64,000 nt of DNA from Siniperca chuatsi (Eukaryota > Chordata > Actinopteri > Centrarchiformes > Sinipercidae). The stretch is taken from NCBI RefSeq assembly GCF_020085105.1, contig NC_058045.1, positions 17,891,333 to 17,955,332 of the forward strand, given 5' to 3'. Below are positions 28,784 to 41,769 of this stretch, piece by piece. Below the pieces are notes generated by a model that worked only from the letters and a program-made list of their open reading frames with translations, did not search any database and was not told the DNA's origin. Every line of letters begins with the position of its first letter. Positions within the stretch are counted from its first letter, which is position 1. A program made the position numbers and the translations under genes.

Positions 28784-31700
28784 ATGTGTGTGTTCTGTGT
28801 TAGAAAAATCATTTGATTACTGGTGTCTGTGTAGCTAGTCCTTGCCAAACTTATTTTAGATTAATGACAGTGCATAATATCCCATTCGCCCATTAACCAT
28901 TAGTTAATCTGTCAGATCTTTTTCCCAGGCCCCACGGAAAGGGTTGGCCTGGCAACTGTAAGCGCCCAATGGGCCGGGCTCGATCATGAGTGGAAGCTGG
29001 GACCGTCCAGTGGGCTAAATCCCCCATGAGCTTTCCCAGGCTGCGATTGGCTGGTATTATTAGAGAGGGAGAACGCGGAAGGCCTCTGGTTGATCTGGCT
29101 GTCCTGCTCAGAGGAGTGGGGCTGTTCCGTGTTCATTAAGTGATTAGGCCTTGTCCTGACACACAAACACACACACACACACACGGCCACCACAGTGATT
29201 CTGCTTTGGCTTCCTGATCTAATCCCCTACACAGCCAAAGTCTCCTTGGCTCTCACTCATGCACTCGCATGGCCCAAAGGTAGTATGGGCTGGCCCACTC
29301 TAGCTTAGCAACTTACTGTAGAAATTGAAATGCATAGTTCAGGTTACATGTACAGTTCTGCTACAATGTCACATGCACAGTATAAACAGTAGGATGAATC
29401 TTTTTACAGTTTTTTTCAAATCAGAACAGATTCAGAAACTATTTGCTCAGTGTACACCAGACTTGTCTGTCAGTCTTTGATATGACCCATGTCTCTCTTC
29501 ACTTGTTTTCCTGTAGTTTTATTGCTTTCTCTCTGGTTTCTGCAAATCATGGGCACGATTCCTTTTTTGTCAGGTGTGCATTGGGGCCTGATTGGGTCTA
29601 TAGATATGGAGTGTCTGCATGGCTGGCTACTGATTGAAGCTAAACCCACAGAAGCATGGAGGCCATTTTCAAGCCAAAGACAGAGTTACTGTGATTGAAT
29701 GGTGGAACCTAGCCAGGGGCTTTGTGTCTGTGAGATTGTTGGTATGTCCTGTACTGTACAGGGTATCTGTGTGTGAATGTGTCAACAGCTGAGTCTTAGC
29801 AGTTTCCTCATAACTCACACTGTAAAACTGCTAATCAACTTCATCAAACACTGAATTAGACCCATGTGTCATCTGTTAAGTTGTAGAATGGTCTATACTA
29901 GTCTCTCTCTCTAATCGATGTCACAATGCTATGGTAGCTTGACAACTGAGGTAACATTTATTCAAATTTAGAACTCCCTTCGAATGTCTCCATCACAGTA
30001 GGGTTTAGAGTAACAGCCTTCTTGTATTTCAGAATCTTAATGCTTTGTTTGATAAAGCTGAAGATTGTGGATTTGTGTTTTTGCCAGAGCAATGACTTAA
30101 GATGGGCTGAATCACCGCTCTGTTCCACTAATGAGTCAGAAAACACTGCCGTGCTTTGCTTTGCTTTTACTTTGTTCCTGAAGGCTGTTGATTAGTGAAA
30201 TAGAGGCCTATTGTCTGGAAAACACTGCCTGTTAATCCAGCGTAAGTCCCTGTTTTTTTGCAAGACTTGGATATTGACAGGCTAAGAGTTGGAGGTTGAT
30301 TTGTAGGCTCCTTGATTCTTTGATTGACGTTTAGAGAGTGAAATCATCTGTGCTACAGGGACTTTCATATTGACTGTTCATCTGACAAAACGCTGCCTGT
30401 GATGTTGTGTCTTGCTCTATCTTTCTCTGTGTAGCTCTCTCTGTTTCTCTCTATCTGCTGGAGAGTTCTTGTTCTGGGTTCACCGGGCTTACAAGCCATT
30501 TAAGCCGACATCCAGCTGTTTCTGTTGTCTCCATGTCAGAAAAGGGCTGGCCAGTTTGTAGCTCTTACTGTGGGTTTGGTTGTCTTTGTGTGTCTATGTA
30601 TGAGGGAGTGAATGTCTCTGTCTTTCTTTTCATAACACATGCACATATTAACTAGACTGTTCTGGGAGTCTGGTGCATTGTGTGGTAACGTAAAACCGTT
30701 AATTCGACGTTGATTGATAGCTGGTGAGCCAGGGGGTGGTTGATTCAGATCAATGGGCACTCCCAAAGATTTCCTGTCTGGTGGAAGAGATCCATACTGT
30801 TTCACAGCACATGATATTCCTGATGATGACAAGTGAGGAGGGAATGCTCAGTCGATGCTGTCAATGAAAAACCACTTTGCAAATCCAGAGAACCTAAATG
30901 CATCTGTGTGCATCTACGTGTGTCTTTCTTGTGAGCGGTGCAGGTGCTTGAAGTCTCGCTGACCTGTAGCTTCTGTGCCGTTAAAATAATCTTGATACCT
31001 GTGTTGAGCTCAAACACAGGTGTCTATCTCCCCTGTGTTCACAAGATTACTCAGAAAAAGTTGGCATCTTTGACCTAAAATTGGTGAGTGAGGGAAATAA
31101 ATGAAAGGCTGCAATGATAGAGCCATGTTTTAGTGGGCCTGTTCAGGGAATCAAGTCAGAGAAGCCCTGAACCAATGGCTGTGCTATGTTGCTCCCAGCT
31201 GGGTAGCACCCTGTGTTAGCAAGCTGGATCAGAGCTGTGGAGTAGGAAGCCAAGCCTGCATGGTCTCAGCTGTTTGCTCCCTCAGCCCTGAAATGTATCC
31301 TAAATGGTGGGAGTGTATGTGCGAGTGTGTCTGTGCCTCAGCCGATACATATGTTGTCTATTTGTGAGCTTTTATGAGTATATACCTTCTAATGTGTATG
31401 CATGTGTGTGGGAGCACTGTTGCATCAGTGTTACGGCCATATCTGGACAATACATGCACACACAGAAACTATGTCTTAAGTAAATCGAACCAGGACATAG
31501 CCTGCTGTCTTTTCACTGTCTGTGACTTTGACTGAGGTTATATAATGACGATGGTCTCTGTCATTTAGTGCTCCTCTCCTCTCATCCACCTCACTCCATC
31601 TCTCTCCCTCAGTGTCCCTCTTCCCCTGGCCAGTCAAGATTCATGCAGGGACTCAGCCATGTGGTAAATCAGACAAGACCTCGGTGGAATTGCATCGATT

Positions 31701-32657
31701 GGGAGGAATGTATGTAGCCAACGATTTTCAGAGATTAATGATGAGGAAAGAGGTGGAGAACTGTGGGGGGAGGCAAGAGAAGGATGAAGGCAAGGAGAAG
31801 GAGGAGAAGAAAAGAAAAAACAAAAGTTGAACCGAGACAGCATGAAGCGGTCTTGAACGTTCTGACTGCAGTGGAGGTTATTAATTAAGGCAAAGTATTG
31901 ATCATTCTCTTCATTATGCTCCCCTCCTCCCTGATTTTCATCTCTCTATTGCTGACCCCCAGATGAGAAAAGGACTCAATCTTTAAATGGGAGGTCAGTG
32001 AATAAGTAAAGGATTGCTGGAACAGTCTCTGTGGGCGATCATGAATGAGTGTGTATTTATGTTTGTATTTCTTGGACAGGCCCCATCGCATCCTATTTGG
32101 ATTTGATCCTAACTCCATGCATCCCCTGCCAGTGTTTCTCTGCCATGTTATATAGTGTGGAGAATCAGGTTAGGTTCAAGGGTCCATTTTCCCTCATTTA
32201 TACCAAGAAACACTACACACACATCTTTGCTCATACAAACACAATCTTTTCCCTTCACTCTGTCCATCTCGTTCTCTCTATTGCTGAGGTCCACAGCCCT
32301 GCTCGGCTGCTGTGTTTCGTGTAATGTGTTATTGTCTCATGCAATTTAGAATTTCATTGTGCTAGTTTTCCAGCGCAGCAGAGAGAATGCAAGCAGAAAC
32401 ACACCATTTCCCTTTTCATAGGTGCTCCAAATTGTTACATTTATATATGACTTCACACTGTTGCTTCAATAAAATATGTGTGTTTTGATTGCTTTTCTGT
32501 ACCAGCCCCAGTCTTTGTGCACTTTTGATGCTTCCAGTCAGCCTTTCAGCTGGTCACTAAGTCAGCTGCCACGTCTTTTTGGTCTTTGTCAACATGGGGC
32601 GTTTAAGACGTACAGTATATTAAATGTCTGTGCACACAGCAGTAGGCTTAATCAGCC

Positions 32658-32661
<4 letters not shown>

Positions 32662-32695
<34 letters not shown>
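32662..32695. repeat. (TC)n microsatellite
   Basis: A TC dinucleotide tract. A looser CT-rich region follows at about 32855-32935. Confidence 0.95.
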
Positions 32696-32698
<3 letters not shown>

Positions 32699-33783
32699 AC
32701 TCACCCAGCTCAGATTAACCCTTGCTGAGCCGCCTGCCTGGCTCTGACTGTGAGAACGCTGGGTTGGTTGCCAAGGTTGGTTGTCTGGTTGTCATGGTTT
32801 CCCTGCTTCTTGCTGGTTCCCAGTCTGCTCTCATGAAGAAAGAAAGAGGAATGCTCTCACTCTCTCTTTCTCTCTCCTCTTTCTTACTCTCATTCTCTCT
32901 CTCCGATGCTCTCATTTCTCTCCCTCTCTCGCTCTTTAAGTGGCTGCAATCTGAAGTTAACATCATCCTCTGTCGCTTCTCATGCGTGCAAGTTTGTCTT
33001 CATCATTATTTATTTACATGTGTCTGTGGAAATGAGTATGTGAATGAATGTGTGACTGTGTTTTCACATGTGCACTTCATGTGTATGCTTGTGCAGGCCA
33101 TGTGCTTGTGCGTGTGCTCAGACATACGGTCATGGATCAGACAGGCTTGCTCTGCTCTGTGCACTGCACTGTGTGCTGTGTTCCCATTTAAATCTGGGAG
33201 ATTAGCACATGTGGGGAGCCTCGGCTTTAGTTGCTGTCAGCTCAGCTAGCCTTGGCAGGCTGTCCTCAGATCAGGGGGGAAGCTCTGTGCTCATCCCCCC
33301 ATTGCTGTCTGCCCTGCTGTACCTTATTCATTAACAAATAGATGGGTGGGCCAGTGACCTTGACTTTGGTACAGTTTTCTAACTGCTGGAGCACACTTAT
33401 AGAATTCACACAGCAGCATTTGTCATAGGCCTGCCTTAGATACATTTAAATAATAAAGTTTACAATATGGTGAATAGAGATTTTTTTTCATTCTGTCCAA
33501 AAAAGTGTTATGTCTTATTCATTTTAGTAGTTAAACTGCCACATTGACTAATATTACCTGTAAGATATGTCTGTTGGTATATTTAAAACACTTGGTAATT
33601 GATAGCATTTTGTGACTGTTCCTGTTTAAACTGTTTTTAAATTGAATATTAATTCACATAAAGCAATAAACCAGTTTTAATAAATACAATGTAAATCAAG
33701 TGCAGTTGATTTTTAATTTTTAATGTTTAATGATTTTAATTTTTAATGTTTAGTATCAAAGTATAGAACATACTTAAATTTAC

Positions 33784-33820
33784 TATATATATATATACAT
33801 ACATACATACATACATATAA
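33784..33820. repeat. (TA)n(CATA)n compound microsatellite
   Basis: TA units pass into ACAT tetranucleotides. Confidence 0.9.
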
Positions 33821-36800
33821 TATAGAATTAGTTTTACTTACCGAAGTATTATTTAATTTCCAGTGTGAATACAGTGAATGAATGACTTTTATTTACATGA
33901 AACAGTGCCTTTGCTTCAGCAGACCTGCTGGCAACTCCCCCTGGACTGTTTTCCAAGAAAGTACATGAATGAAAATGTGCGCTCATTTACTGTGTGCAGT
34001 GCATCCCAGATGGCAGGGGCAGGGTAATTGTGATGCATTCAGAGTTTTCACTGCCACTCGCTCTGTTGTCGGCACTTTAGGCTATGAAGCACAATGTCGC
34101 CCATGCCTGAAACACCTGAGATGTGGCTTGGCATGTGAAGTACAGCAGACAGCCCTCAATGAGATTAGGTTAGATGAGCATGACTGGTCACAAACCAACA
34201 ACCTGCGCTGGCTGCTTGTCTCTGTGGCACTGACTTCTGACACTTGGCCAGACTAAAGAGAATTAGTACTATGTTAGCCAGCTCAACTTATTTTATCTCA
34301 GCTGGGAACATCAAGGAGTCTGTTATTCATGGTGAGAGGAAGGAGGGCAGGTTCAGTTTGCCATTCTGATGACGCTGGGGAACGTTGTTGCCAGTTTACA
34401 GAAAAACCACCTGGATCACAGGTGTTACTGCATCAGTGGTCCAGCCAAGACAAACAGTTTTTTCTGTTTGCTTTTCCTGTATTGCCACTTCATCAGAGAA
34501 TAGGTCAGTGCTTTGAGTCTGCTGCCAGGTCAAATCCTCTGTCATGACTATGTATTAGGATGAAATCAGATCACAGGAAGATGTCATACTTGAGGGAGTG
34601 AGTCTGGTATGAGTCTTTGTGTTATTCCCCCATCTGGCCTGAACTGTAGGTTCAGCCTGTGCTACTTTTCTCCAGATCTCTGGCCTTGTAGTTCTGAACT
34701 GGTTTGTGAGAGTATTTCAGCATAAATCTTTTAATACAGCCAGCACGCTCTCCCATTTGGATTTTGACCTATTTCTATTGGCTAACGGTTCACCAACAAG
34801 CATTCAGCTTTCTCTCTGTATTGTGATGTAACCCCTTTTAATATGAGGCTGCAGTATACTCAGAGTGGCTCTATAAAGATCTAAAGATCAGGTGCTGGAT
34901 TCATAAAGTATTATGCATCACCAAATTATTTCCACTTTACTACAAGTTCTGTATGCTCTCATGTGACCTGACCAAAAATCTTACTTCAATCCTTCTATCA
35001 TTCGTAGGTTTAGAATCTCTACAATCTGAAACTCATATTTATTTTGTAATGAATAAGGATAAGTTTGCTCTTCAATAGGCTAAAAATCTTAAGTCAGTAA
35101 ATCCAATTCCATACTGCTGTGATGACAGAAGCTGTAATGGTCAGAAGGAATAAGCCATCAGTCAAATGACCTTATGGCCTTTTACCGCCCGGTGAGAGCA
35201 CTCACCACAACACAACACAAAAAAGTCTTTTTCAGGTGTCAAAAGCATATTTGATATCTTTCAAATATCTTTCTTACTTTTTTCCTTCTTGAATACTTTA
35301 TTTGCTTTTTTGGTCAGTTTTTTTCTGTCTTGGTGTCTTTTCTTATGTCTTGCTCTCTTTTTTGTAATCTTTCCTGACTAATGGAACAGTTGATAGAGTG
35401 ATTAAGGGAAAGAGCGATGAAATACGGGATGGTTTTATCTCTTTATCCCAGATGGTTGACTTTTTTTTTTATTCATCACTAAAAGCTGCTTATTTCTGAG
35501 GTGGCTGTTGATGTTGCTGCTGTGTTTTGCAGTGTGTGTGTGTGTGTATGCTTGTCTGAGTGCTAGTGTTTTAGTGTGCACTGTGTGCTCCTGTTTTAAG
35601 GGCTCTGTGCCGATACAGCGCCTAAGAGCTGTAACTCATGGGACGCGGATGAACGGGGGGGGGCAAAAGGAGACAGTTTCTGAGTGAGAAAAGAGTCACA
35701 GCAGTAAAGCATCTCTCAGGGTCAGTGCCTCTATTATCATTCAAATCCAGCACACACAACCACACAGGCATGCACACACAGAGACCGACACAGACAGACA
35801 TAGGAATGTGCTGTGCAGCAGTAGAGTGAATGATTTTTAGTTTCTAAAGGAATCCCAGCTCTCCCCGTGACTGCAGCAGAGCTCTGACGTCATCACTGGA
35901 GTTAACGCAGCCACAGCATGAAGAATTGCTCACAGTATGGAGCCTGAGGGGACACACACACACACACACACACTTCCCCATGCCTTTCGGACATTTAGGA
36001 ATCGTGTTCCTCTAGTCATCAATATTGTCCTCTGCTTAACCTCACAAGAGTTTACCTGTCAGTGCGGGCACTTTGCAAAGTGTTTCATACAGTCTGTATA
36101 TAGAAAACTTTTACTATTGATGTAGCTGATGCAGTGACTTGCACATGTATGTGTTTTTATAGTCTCAGTGCTTTGATGTGAAGAATCAGTAGCCATAGCA
36201 ACACAGAGGCACATTTTCATGTGCTGTTTCACATGCTGAGGGCATGAGTGGGGCTCTGCTAGAGTAAGTTGTTATTTTGGTTGGTCAGCTGCTGTCCTCA
36301 GTGCTATTTTGTATTATGATTTGTATAAGGAGAGCATGAATGTGAGCCAACAGTGTCCATGTCCATTTGTCTATGTCAGTGTCTCTGCGTACACAAGCCT
36401 GTGTGGGTTTTAGAAAAACTGACAACATATGCAGCCCTGTGTGTGCTTCACAGGGTGACTCATGTGAGTGTATTATTATGATCATTATGGCAGTTACTTT
36501 TCTCTTTGTCTAATGCACTCTCCACCTGTTTGCTTTGTTGGACATACAGTAGCAGCTTCTTCTGGGTTTATTTTTAAAGTAGGCCCATAATAAAACATTT
36601 TTGAATGCTTCTCTAAAGAAAATATGGTGATGGTGCCTGTGGGAAACATTTAGATCACAGCATACAGACCACCTCACTCAAGCAAGTGTTTTTGGCATGA
36701 CACTCACTCATTCAGTAGTTGATGAAACTGACTTCCTGCCTTTAAATAAATAATTTATTTGAATTTATTACAGAACATTTCAATAGAATACTGTGTAAAG

Positions 36801-37630
36801 ACTGTTTTGATAGCACAACGAAGAATGCCATATTGGCTGCTATTCCTTATGTAACAAAATAACCTGATATAACAGCCGTACTACTTTCCTTTCTATGCAT
36901 CTAATCCCAGAAATTGTTTATTGTGGTTACCTTAATAGACACACCAAACCCTACTCCCTCTTTTCTATTTCTGTATCCATTACCCCTCTTCCCCTTGCTC
37001 CCTCGTTTTCTCGCTTCATGCCTAATCGAGGTATTCCCTGCAGCCTCCAGGCCTCGTACTGCCATTCTGCTCAGGTTGGGCTCATTTCATGCAGGATGAG
37101 ATCTCACTGGCAGCAGTTCAGTGGATAAGCCAGAGTGTTGTGGGCCTGCACAATAGCAGACGGAATTCAATTAAACCTTTACATATACTCCCTTGCAGTA
37201 TATACCTGCCAATCTGCAGACACGCAAAGGGCATGACACATGCAGTATGCATGAACACTTATTCAGTTTCACACAAACATTCACACAGATACACAAGCAA
37301 GTATGAATGTAAATGCCCCCTCCCCCTTTTGTTCTTCTATCTCACATCTTTCCCACTATGATGGAAAGAAAGAAAAACATTAGTAGCATTAAAAATAGCA
37401 AATCTCACACATAACCCTTTTGTGAGTATGTGTGTAAATTGACTAATTTAAATGTCATAGTATGTCTAATGGAAGAAGCATATCCTATGTTGGCTTTATC
37501 GCCCTGAACTGGTAATTGCTTGTAAAGATTGATTTGAGCAGAATGCATCATCATACTTCATTTAGCCAAACCAAAGGGGAAGATGGCAATCGTAAGTGGA
37601 AATTGATATAAGTAAAAAGTGTGTGTGTGT

Positions 37631-38063
37631 GCTGCAACTAATAATTATTTTCATTATCAGTTAATCTGTCAATATTTTTTTCCTTCAACATATTAAGTCC
37701 ATAAAATATAAAAAAAATATAAAAATGCCAATCACAATTTCTTAGAGCCCAAGGTGATGTCTATTAAAAATCTTGTTTTGTGCGACCAACAGCTCAAAAG
37801 ACCAAGATATTCAGTTTACAATGATATGATTCAAATAAAAGCAGCAGATCCTCACATTAGAGTATTGAGATTTGCTTGATAAACCTCTTAAACGATTCAT
37901 TGATTATCAAAATTTTAGGTGATTTTGTTTTATTTGTATTATGTATGATGTGTCTTTTACATGATGGTTGTTGTTTTCATGTTTTCATGTTTCATTTTTG
38001 CTATACTATAGTCCTTGGTCTGAAATAAGGTAAACTGAAATAAATCGAATAGATACGTGCAGC
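37631..38063. mobile_element. Dispersed MITE-like repeat, copy 1
   Basis: It starts GCTGCAACTAATAATTATTTT and ends near ...ATACGTGCAGC, so GCTGCA/TGCAGC forms short inverted ends. The interior shares blocks with the copy at 44515-44850, including AGAGCCCAAGGTG and GACCAACAG. This GCTGCAACTAA...-ended family is very common in teleost genomes from what I know of fish sequence. No coding capacity; the 3' limit is approximate. Confidence 0.55.
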
Positions 38064-38720
38064 CCACTACTCCATTCCTCCTAATGGGAAACCTTAAGGG
38101 ATGCTTGTGTTTTTACGAGGAAAAATAAAGACCTTCTTTAAATGTTTAGTTGGACTCAGGAGATGCCTCATGTTCTGAGCTGGAAATGGGGAGCATTTGG
38201 TGTTTTTGGCTCATGTTTCTAATGCCCCTAAGCTTGTGATTGTGTCTGTACGTCTTTGGCTGATTAGGCTTACATGAGACCTGAATTTATTACTCTGTCT
38301 TTGCCAGTGTCATTATACTTCAACCTCTTATATTCACTCCTTAATGAGACTTTATGAAATATTCAAACCTTTACCTGGAGGAGCTCAGTGTGTGTGTTTG
38401 TCTTTCTGTGTGCGTGTGTACATGGGTTCCCAGCTCTGTATTTTCGCATATCCTTGAGTGAGTATCATCACTTTTTGATCTCTCTCTCTCAGCACTGACA
38501 AATACAGCAAGACAAGAGACAGACACACACAGAAATACATTTATACACACCTGCAGACAGACGTGATTTGAGTTGGCAAAATGATTTGTTATTCCAGAAT
38601 TTACCAACCCAGGTGATGACGAGTCCAAGCTAGATTAGACTCACTAAGCCAGAGAGTCGTGCTTATTGGCTGGGTGTGCATTAGCCTTACTCTGGGCCTC
38701 CTCTCTTCTTATATCATTCC

Positions 38721-38772
38721 TTCCTTCTTTCTTTCTTTCTTTCTTTCTCTCTTTCTCTCTTTCTCTCTCTGT
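38721..38772. repeat. (TTTC)n/(TCTC)n microsatellite
   Basis: Pyrimidine tract of TTTC units passing into TCTC. Confidence 0.9.
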
Positions 38773-39812
38773 CTCTCCTTGAGCACAACACTAAATCAAG
38801 CAGACTTTTTAATTAAAAGACACATTTTCTCTGCCCTAAACACACTATAAATAGGCCGAGCTACGCATGGACACACAAAACACACAGTCGCCTCTTTTTC
38901 TAAAACATATGCTGTAGACTATATATCAAACTAATGCAATGAAAGGAGAGTTGAACTTTGAAAACCACCTGATTCCTCAAGTCTTTAATTCTCCCACTCC
39001 AGGAGAGGTAGTTAATATACCCCCCTTGTCTTGTTTGACTTTAGGAAAAGACCCTCCATCCCGCCCTTGTCCCCTTTTGAAGAGTTCTTTAATGAAGTGC
39101 ACTTGTTCCCAGTGAATTATACTATAGCAGTTTCTATGTCAAGTATGAGAAGTCCCATATATGAGGGCATAGAGATGAGAGATGAATACCGAGAACTCAC
39201 AGAGACCCTCTGCTGGGGCCCCGGGATGTGTCCAGACTATGGAGTGATTCATTTAGCGAGTCCCAGGACTCACATCAGACCTGGTTCACACAGGCTCTCT
39301 GCCCTATGTGGCCCTTGCCTTTACATGTGCCTCACACACATGGCGGTCTCTGATGTCTTACGGAGAGGCTAAGAGTGGTTGGAGGAGAGGGGGAGAAGGG
39401 TCCTGTATCTGTCCAGCCAAAAATAAGCAGTCCTGCATAAAGTGATTACTGATCTCCCTTCGGGCAAACGAATGGTACTCTTCAGTACAGCTTCTAGGCA
39501 GCTTGTGTTTTTAATGTTTGAATGTGTTTTAAATGTATTTTAACTATGGAAAAGGAGGGGTTTGTATTAGCTTGGATGTCAGTGTGTACAGTGACTATTC
39601 GGTCTAACCTCAAACACAGAGGTTGCATTGCACCCAAGGCCACTTTGCAGCCCTTTGAAAATTCACTCACATACCCCCTCTTGCACCATTGTATACGAAT
39701 GCAGATGCTTCCTATGCAGGGTTAATTAAGGCCACATTAGTCAGTGCTAGGGATCTGATAAACTAGATGAAGCTGTTTTGGCTGTAATGCTGTTTCCTAA
39801 TTACCCTCACAT

Positions 39813-39842
39813 TCAGGTTCTCCCCTTCAAAATGCTGTCCCC
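39813..39842. repeat. 30-bp direct repeat, copy 1
   Basis: A 30-nt sequence beginning TCAGGTTCTCCCC is repeated exactly at 40082-40111, 269 bp away. It is not a simple repeat. Confidence 0.9.
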
Positions 39843-40081
39843 AAAACACACATGCATAATGACTTTAGTAGCAGACTTCAGAGAGAGAATACATTACATA
39901 TGAATATGGACATACCACACGTTTTTTCAAATGTCTGCGAGTGCGTATATGCACATGTGTATCAGTGTTAGTCTGTGTGTAATTAATCTCTGAGGGCCAG
40001 AGGTGATGGGGCCAGAGTGGAGGTGCCTGTGGAGCTAATGACAGTGATTTAAGCAGAGGGGTTGGAGGAGCTTAACCTTCA

Positions 40082-40111
40082 TCAGGTTCTCCCCTTCAAA
40101 ATGCTGTCCCC
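40082..40111. repeat. 30-bp direct repeat, copy 2
   Basis: Exact second copy of 39813-39842, ending about 300 bp before the Tc1-like element. Confidence 0.9.
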
Positions 40112-40414
40112 TTCAGGTTATCAGTAACCTTATCAGTGATGAGAAGATGAGCAGAGCACTGCTGAGAAGAAACCAGCAGACATGTTCCATCTGAAATAGA
40201 TGCCATAATAACTGGACCTACAGTAGGAGCCGACTTCTCTTCTCTGTCCTGGAATGTCTGTCTCCAGGTTAATGGCTTGATAATATTGTGACTGCATGGA
40301 TAAGTAACGTCATTTGTTTCACTTTGTTGTCTTTCACACAATACCATATAGTAACCTTTCACATGCTCTTGTCTCTTTATATGTGTTAGGTTTTGCATGT
40401 TTTTAGTGAGTCTA

Positions 40415-41769
40415 CAGTGGTGTGAAAAAGTTTTCCCCCTTCCTGATTTCTTATTTTTTTGCATGTTTGTCACACTTAAATGTTTCAGATCATCCAACAA
40501 ATTTAAATATTAGTCAAAGATAACACAAGTAAACACAAAATGCAGTTTTTAAATGAAGGTTGTTATTATTATGGGAAAACTAAATCCAAACCTACATGGC
40601 CCTGTGTGAAATAGTGATTGCCACCTAATAACTGGTTGGGCCACCCTTAGCAGCAACAACTGCAATCAAGCGTTTGCAATAACTTGCAATGAGTCTTTTA
40701 CAGCGCTGTGGAGGAATTTTGTCCCACTCATCTTTGCAGAATTGTTGTAATTCAGCCACATTGGAGGGTTTTCGAGCATGAACTTCCTTTTTAAGGTCAT
40801 GCCACGGCATCTCAATAGGATTCAGGTCAGGACTTTGACTAGGCCACTCCAAAGTCTTCTTTTTGTTCTTCTTCAGCCATTCAGAGGTGGACTTGCTGGT
40901 GTGTTTTGGATCATTGTCATGCTGCAGAACCCAAGTTCAAGTTCCAGATGTAATGGGACCCACACCTTCCAAAAAGTTCAACTTTTGTCTCATCAGTCCA
41001 CAGAGTATTTTCCCAAAAGTCTTGGGGACCATCAAGATGTTTTCTGGCAAAAATGAGACGAGCCTTAATGTTCTTTTTGCTCAGCAGTGGTTTTTGTCTC
41101 TGCCATGCAGGCCATTTTTGCCCAGTCAAGTGAGGCAAGTGAGGCCTGCAGATCTTTGGATGTTGTTGTGGGGTCTTTTGTGACCTCTTGGATGAGTCAT
41201 TGCTGCGCTCTTTGGGTAATTTTGGTCAGCTGGCCACTCCTGGGAAGGTTCACCACTGTTCCATGTTTTCGCCATTTGTGGATAATGGCTCTCACTGTGG
41301 TTCGCTGGAGTCCCAAAGCTTTAGAAATGGCTTTATAACCTTTTCCAGAATGATAGATCTCACTTTCTTTCTCATTTGTTACTGAATTTCTTTGGATCTC
41401 GTCATGATGTCTAGCTTTTGAAGATCTTTTGGTCTACTTCACTTTGTCAGGCAGGTCCTATTTAAGTGATTTCTTGATTGAGAACAGGTGTGGCAGTAAT
41501 CAGGCCTGGGAGTGGCTAGAGAAATTGAACTCAGGTGTGATAAACCACAGTTATGTTTTAATAGGTGGGGCAATCACTTTTTCACACAGGGCCGTGTAGG
41601 TTTTTGTTTTCCCTTAATAATAACAACTTTCATTTAAAAACTGCATTTTGTGTTTACTTGTGTTATCTTTGACTAATATTTAAATTTGTTCGATGATCTG
41701 AAACATTTAAGGGTGACAAACATAAAAAAAAAAAATCAGGAAGGGGGCAAACACTTTTTCACACCACTG
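40415..41769 (-). mobile_element. Tc1-like DNA transposon, internally deleted, IR/DR type
   Basis: Terminal repeats CAGTGGTGTGAAAAAGT...CTTTTTCACACCACTG are flanked by TA at 40413-40414 and 41770-41771, the Tc1/mariner target duplication. The inverted repeats run about 205 bp (to about 40625 and from about 41565). Each has a second inner motif (GGCCCTGTGTGAAA near 40598-40611; its partner near 41578-41594), the IR/DR layout of transposase binding sites. At 1355 bp the copy is shorter than the usual 1.6 kb because part of the transposase gene is gone. It is a non-autonomous, probably inactive copy in brsk2 intron 1. Confidence 0.92.
40625..41405 (-). pseudogene. Tc1 transposase remnant
   Basis: On the - strand the ATG near 41405 starts MTRSKEIQ and then meets a stop. 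A later segment carries the first catalytic aspartate in TLWTDETKVELFG, and the last segment carries the second in [10 protein letters not shown] and the glutamate in [10 protein letters not shown] (DD34E triad), ending GGPTSY. Between the first and second aspartates about 80-90 codons are missing at the junction near 40938. Another smaller deletion removes sequence near 41095-41130. The helix-turn-helix N-terminus is damaged, so no active transposase is expected. Confidence 0.88.

Noticed and set aside
39031..39372. 113-codon + strand open frame without simple repeats
   Set aside because: The composition is not obviously repetitive, but there is no known family resemblance, no splice context and no promoter, and it lies deep in the brsk2 intron. 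Not supportable as a gene.
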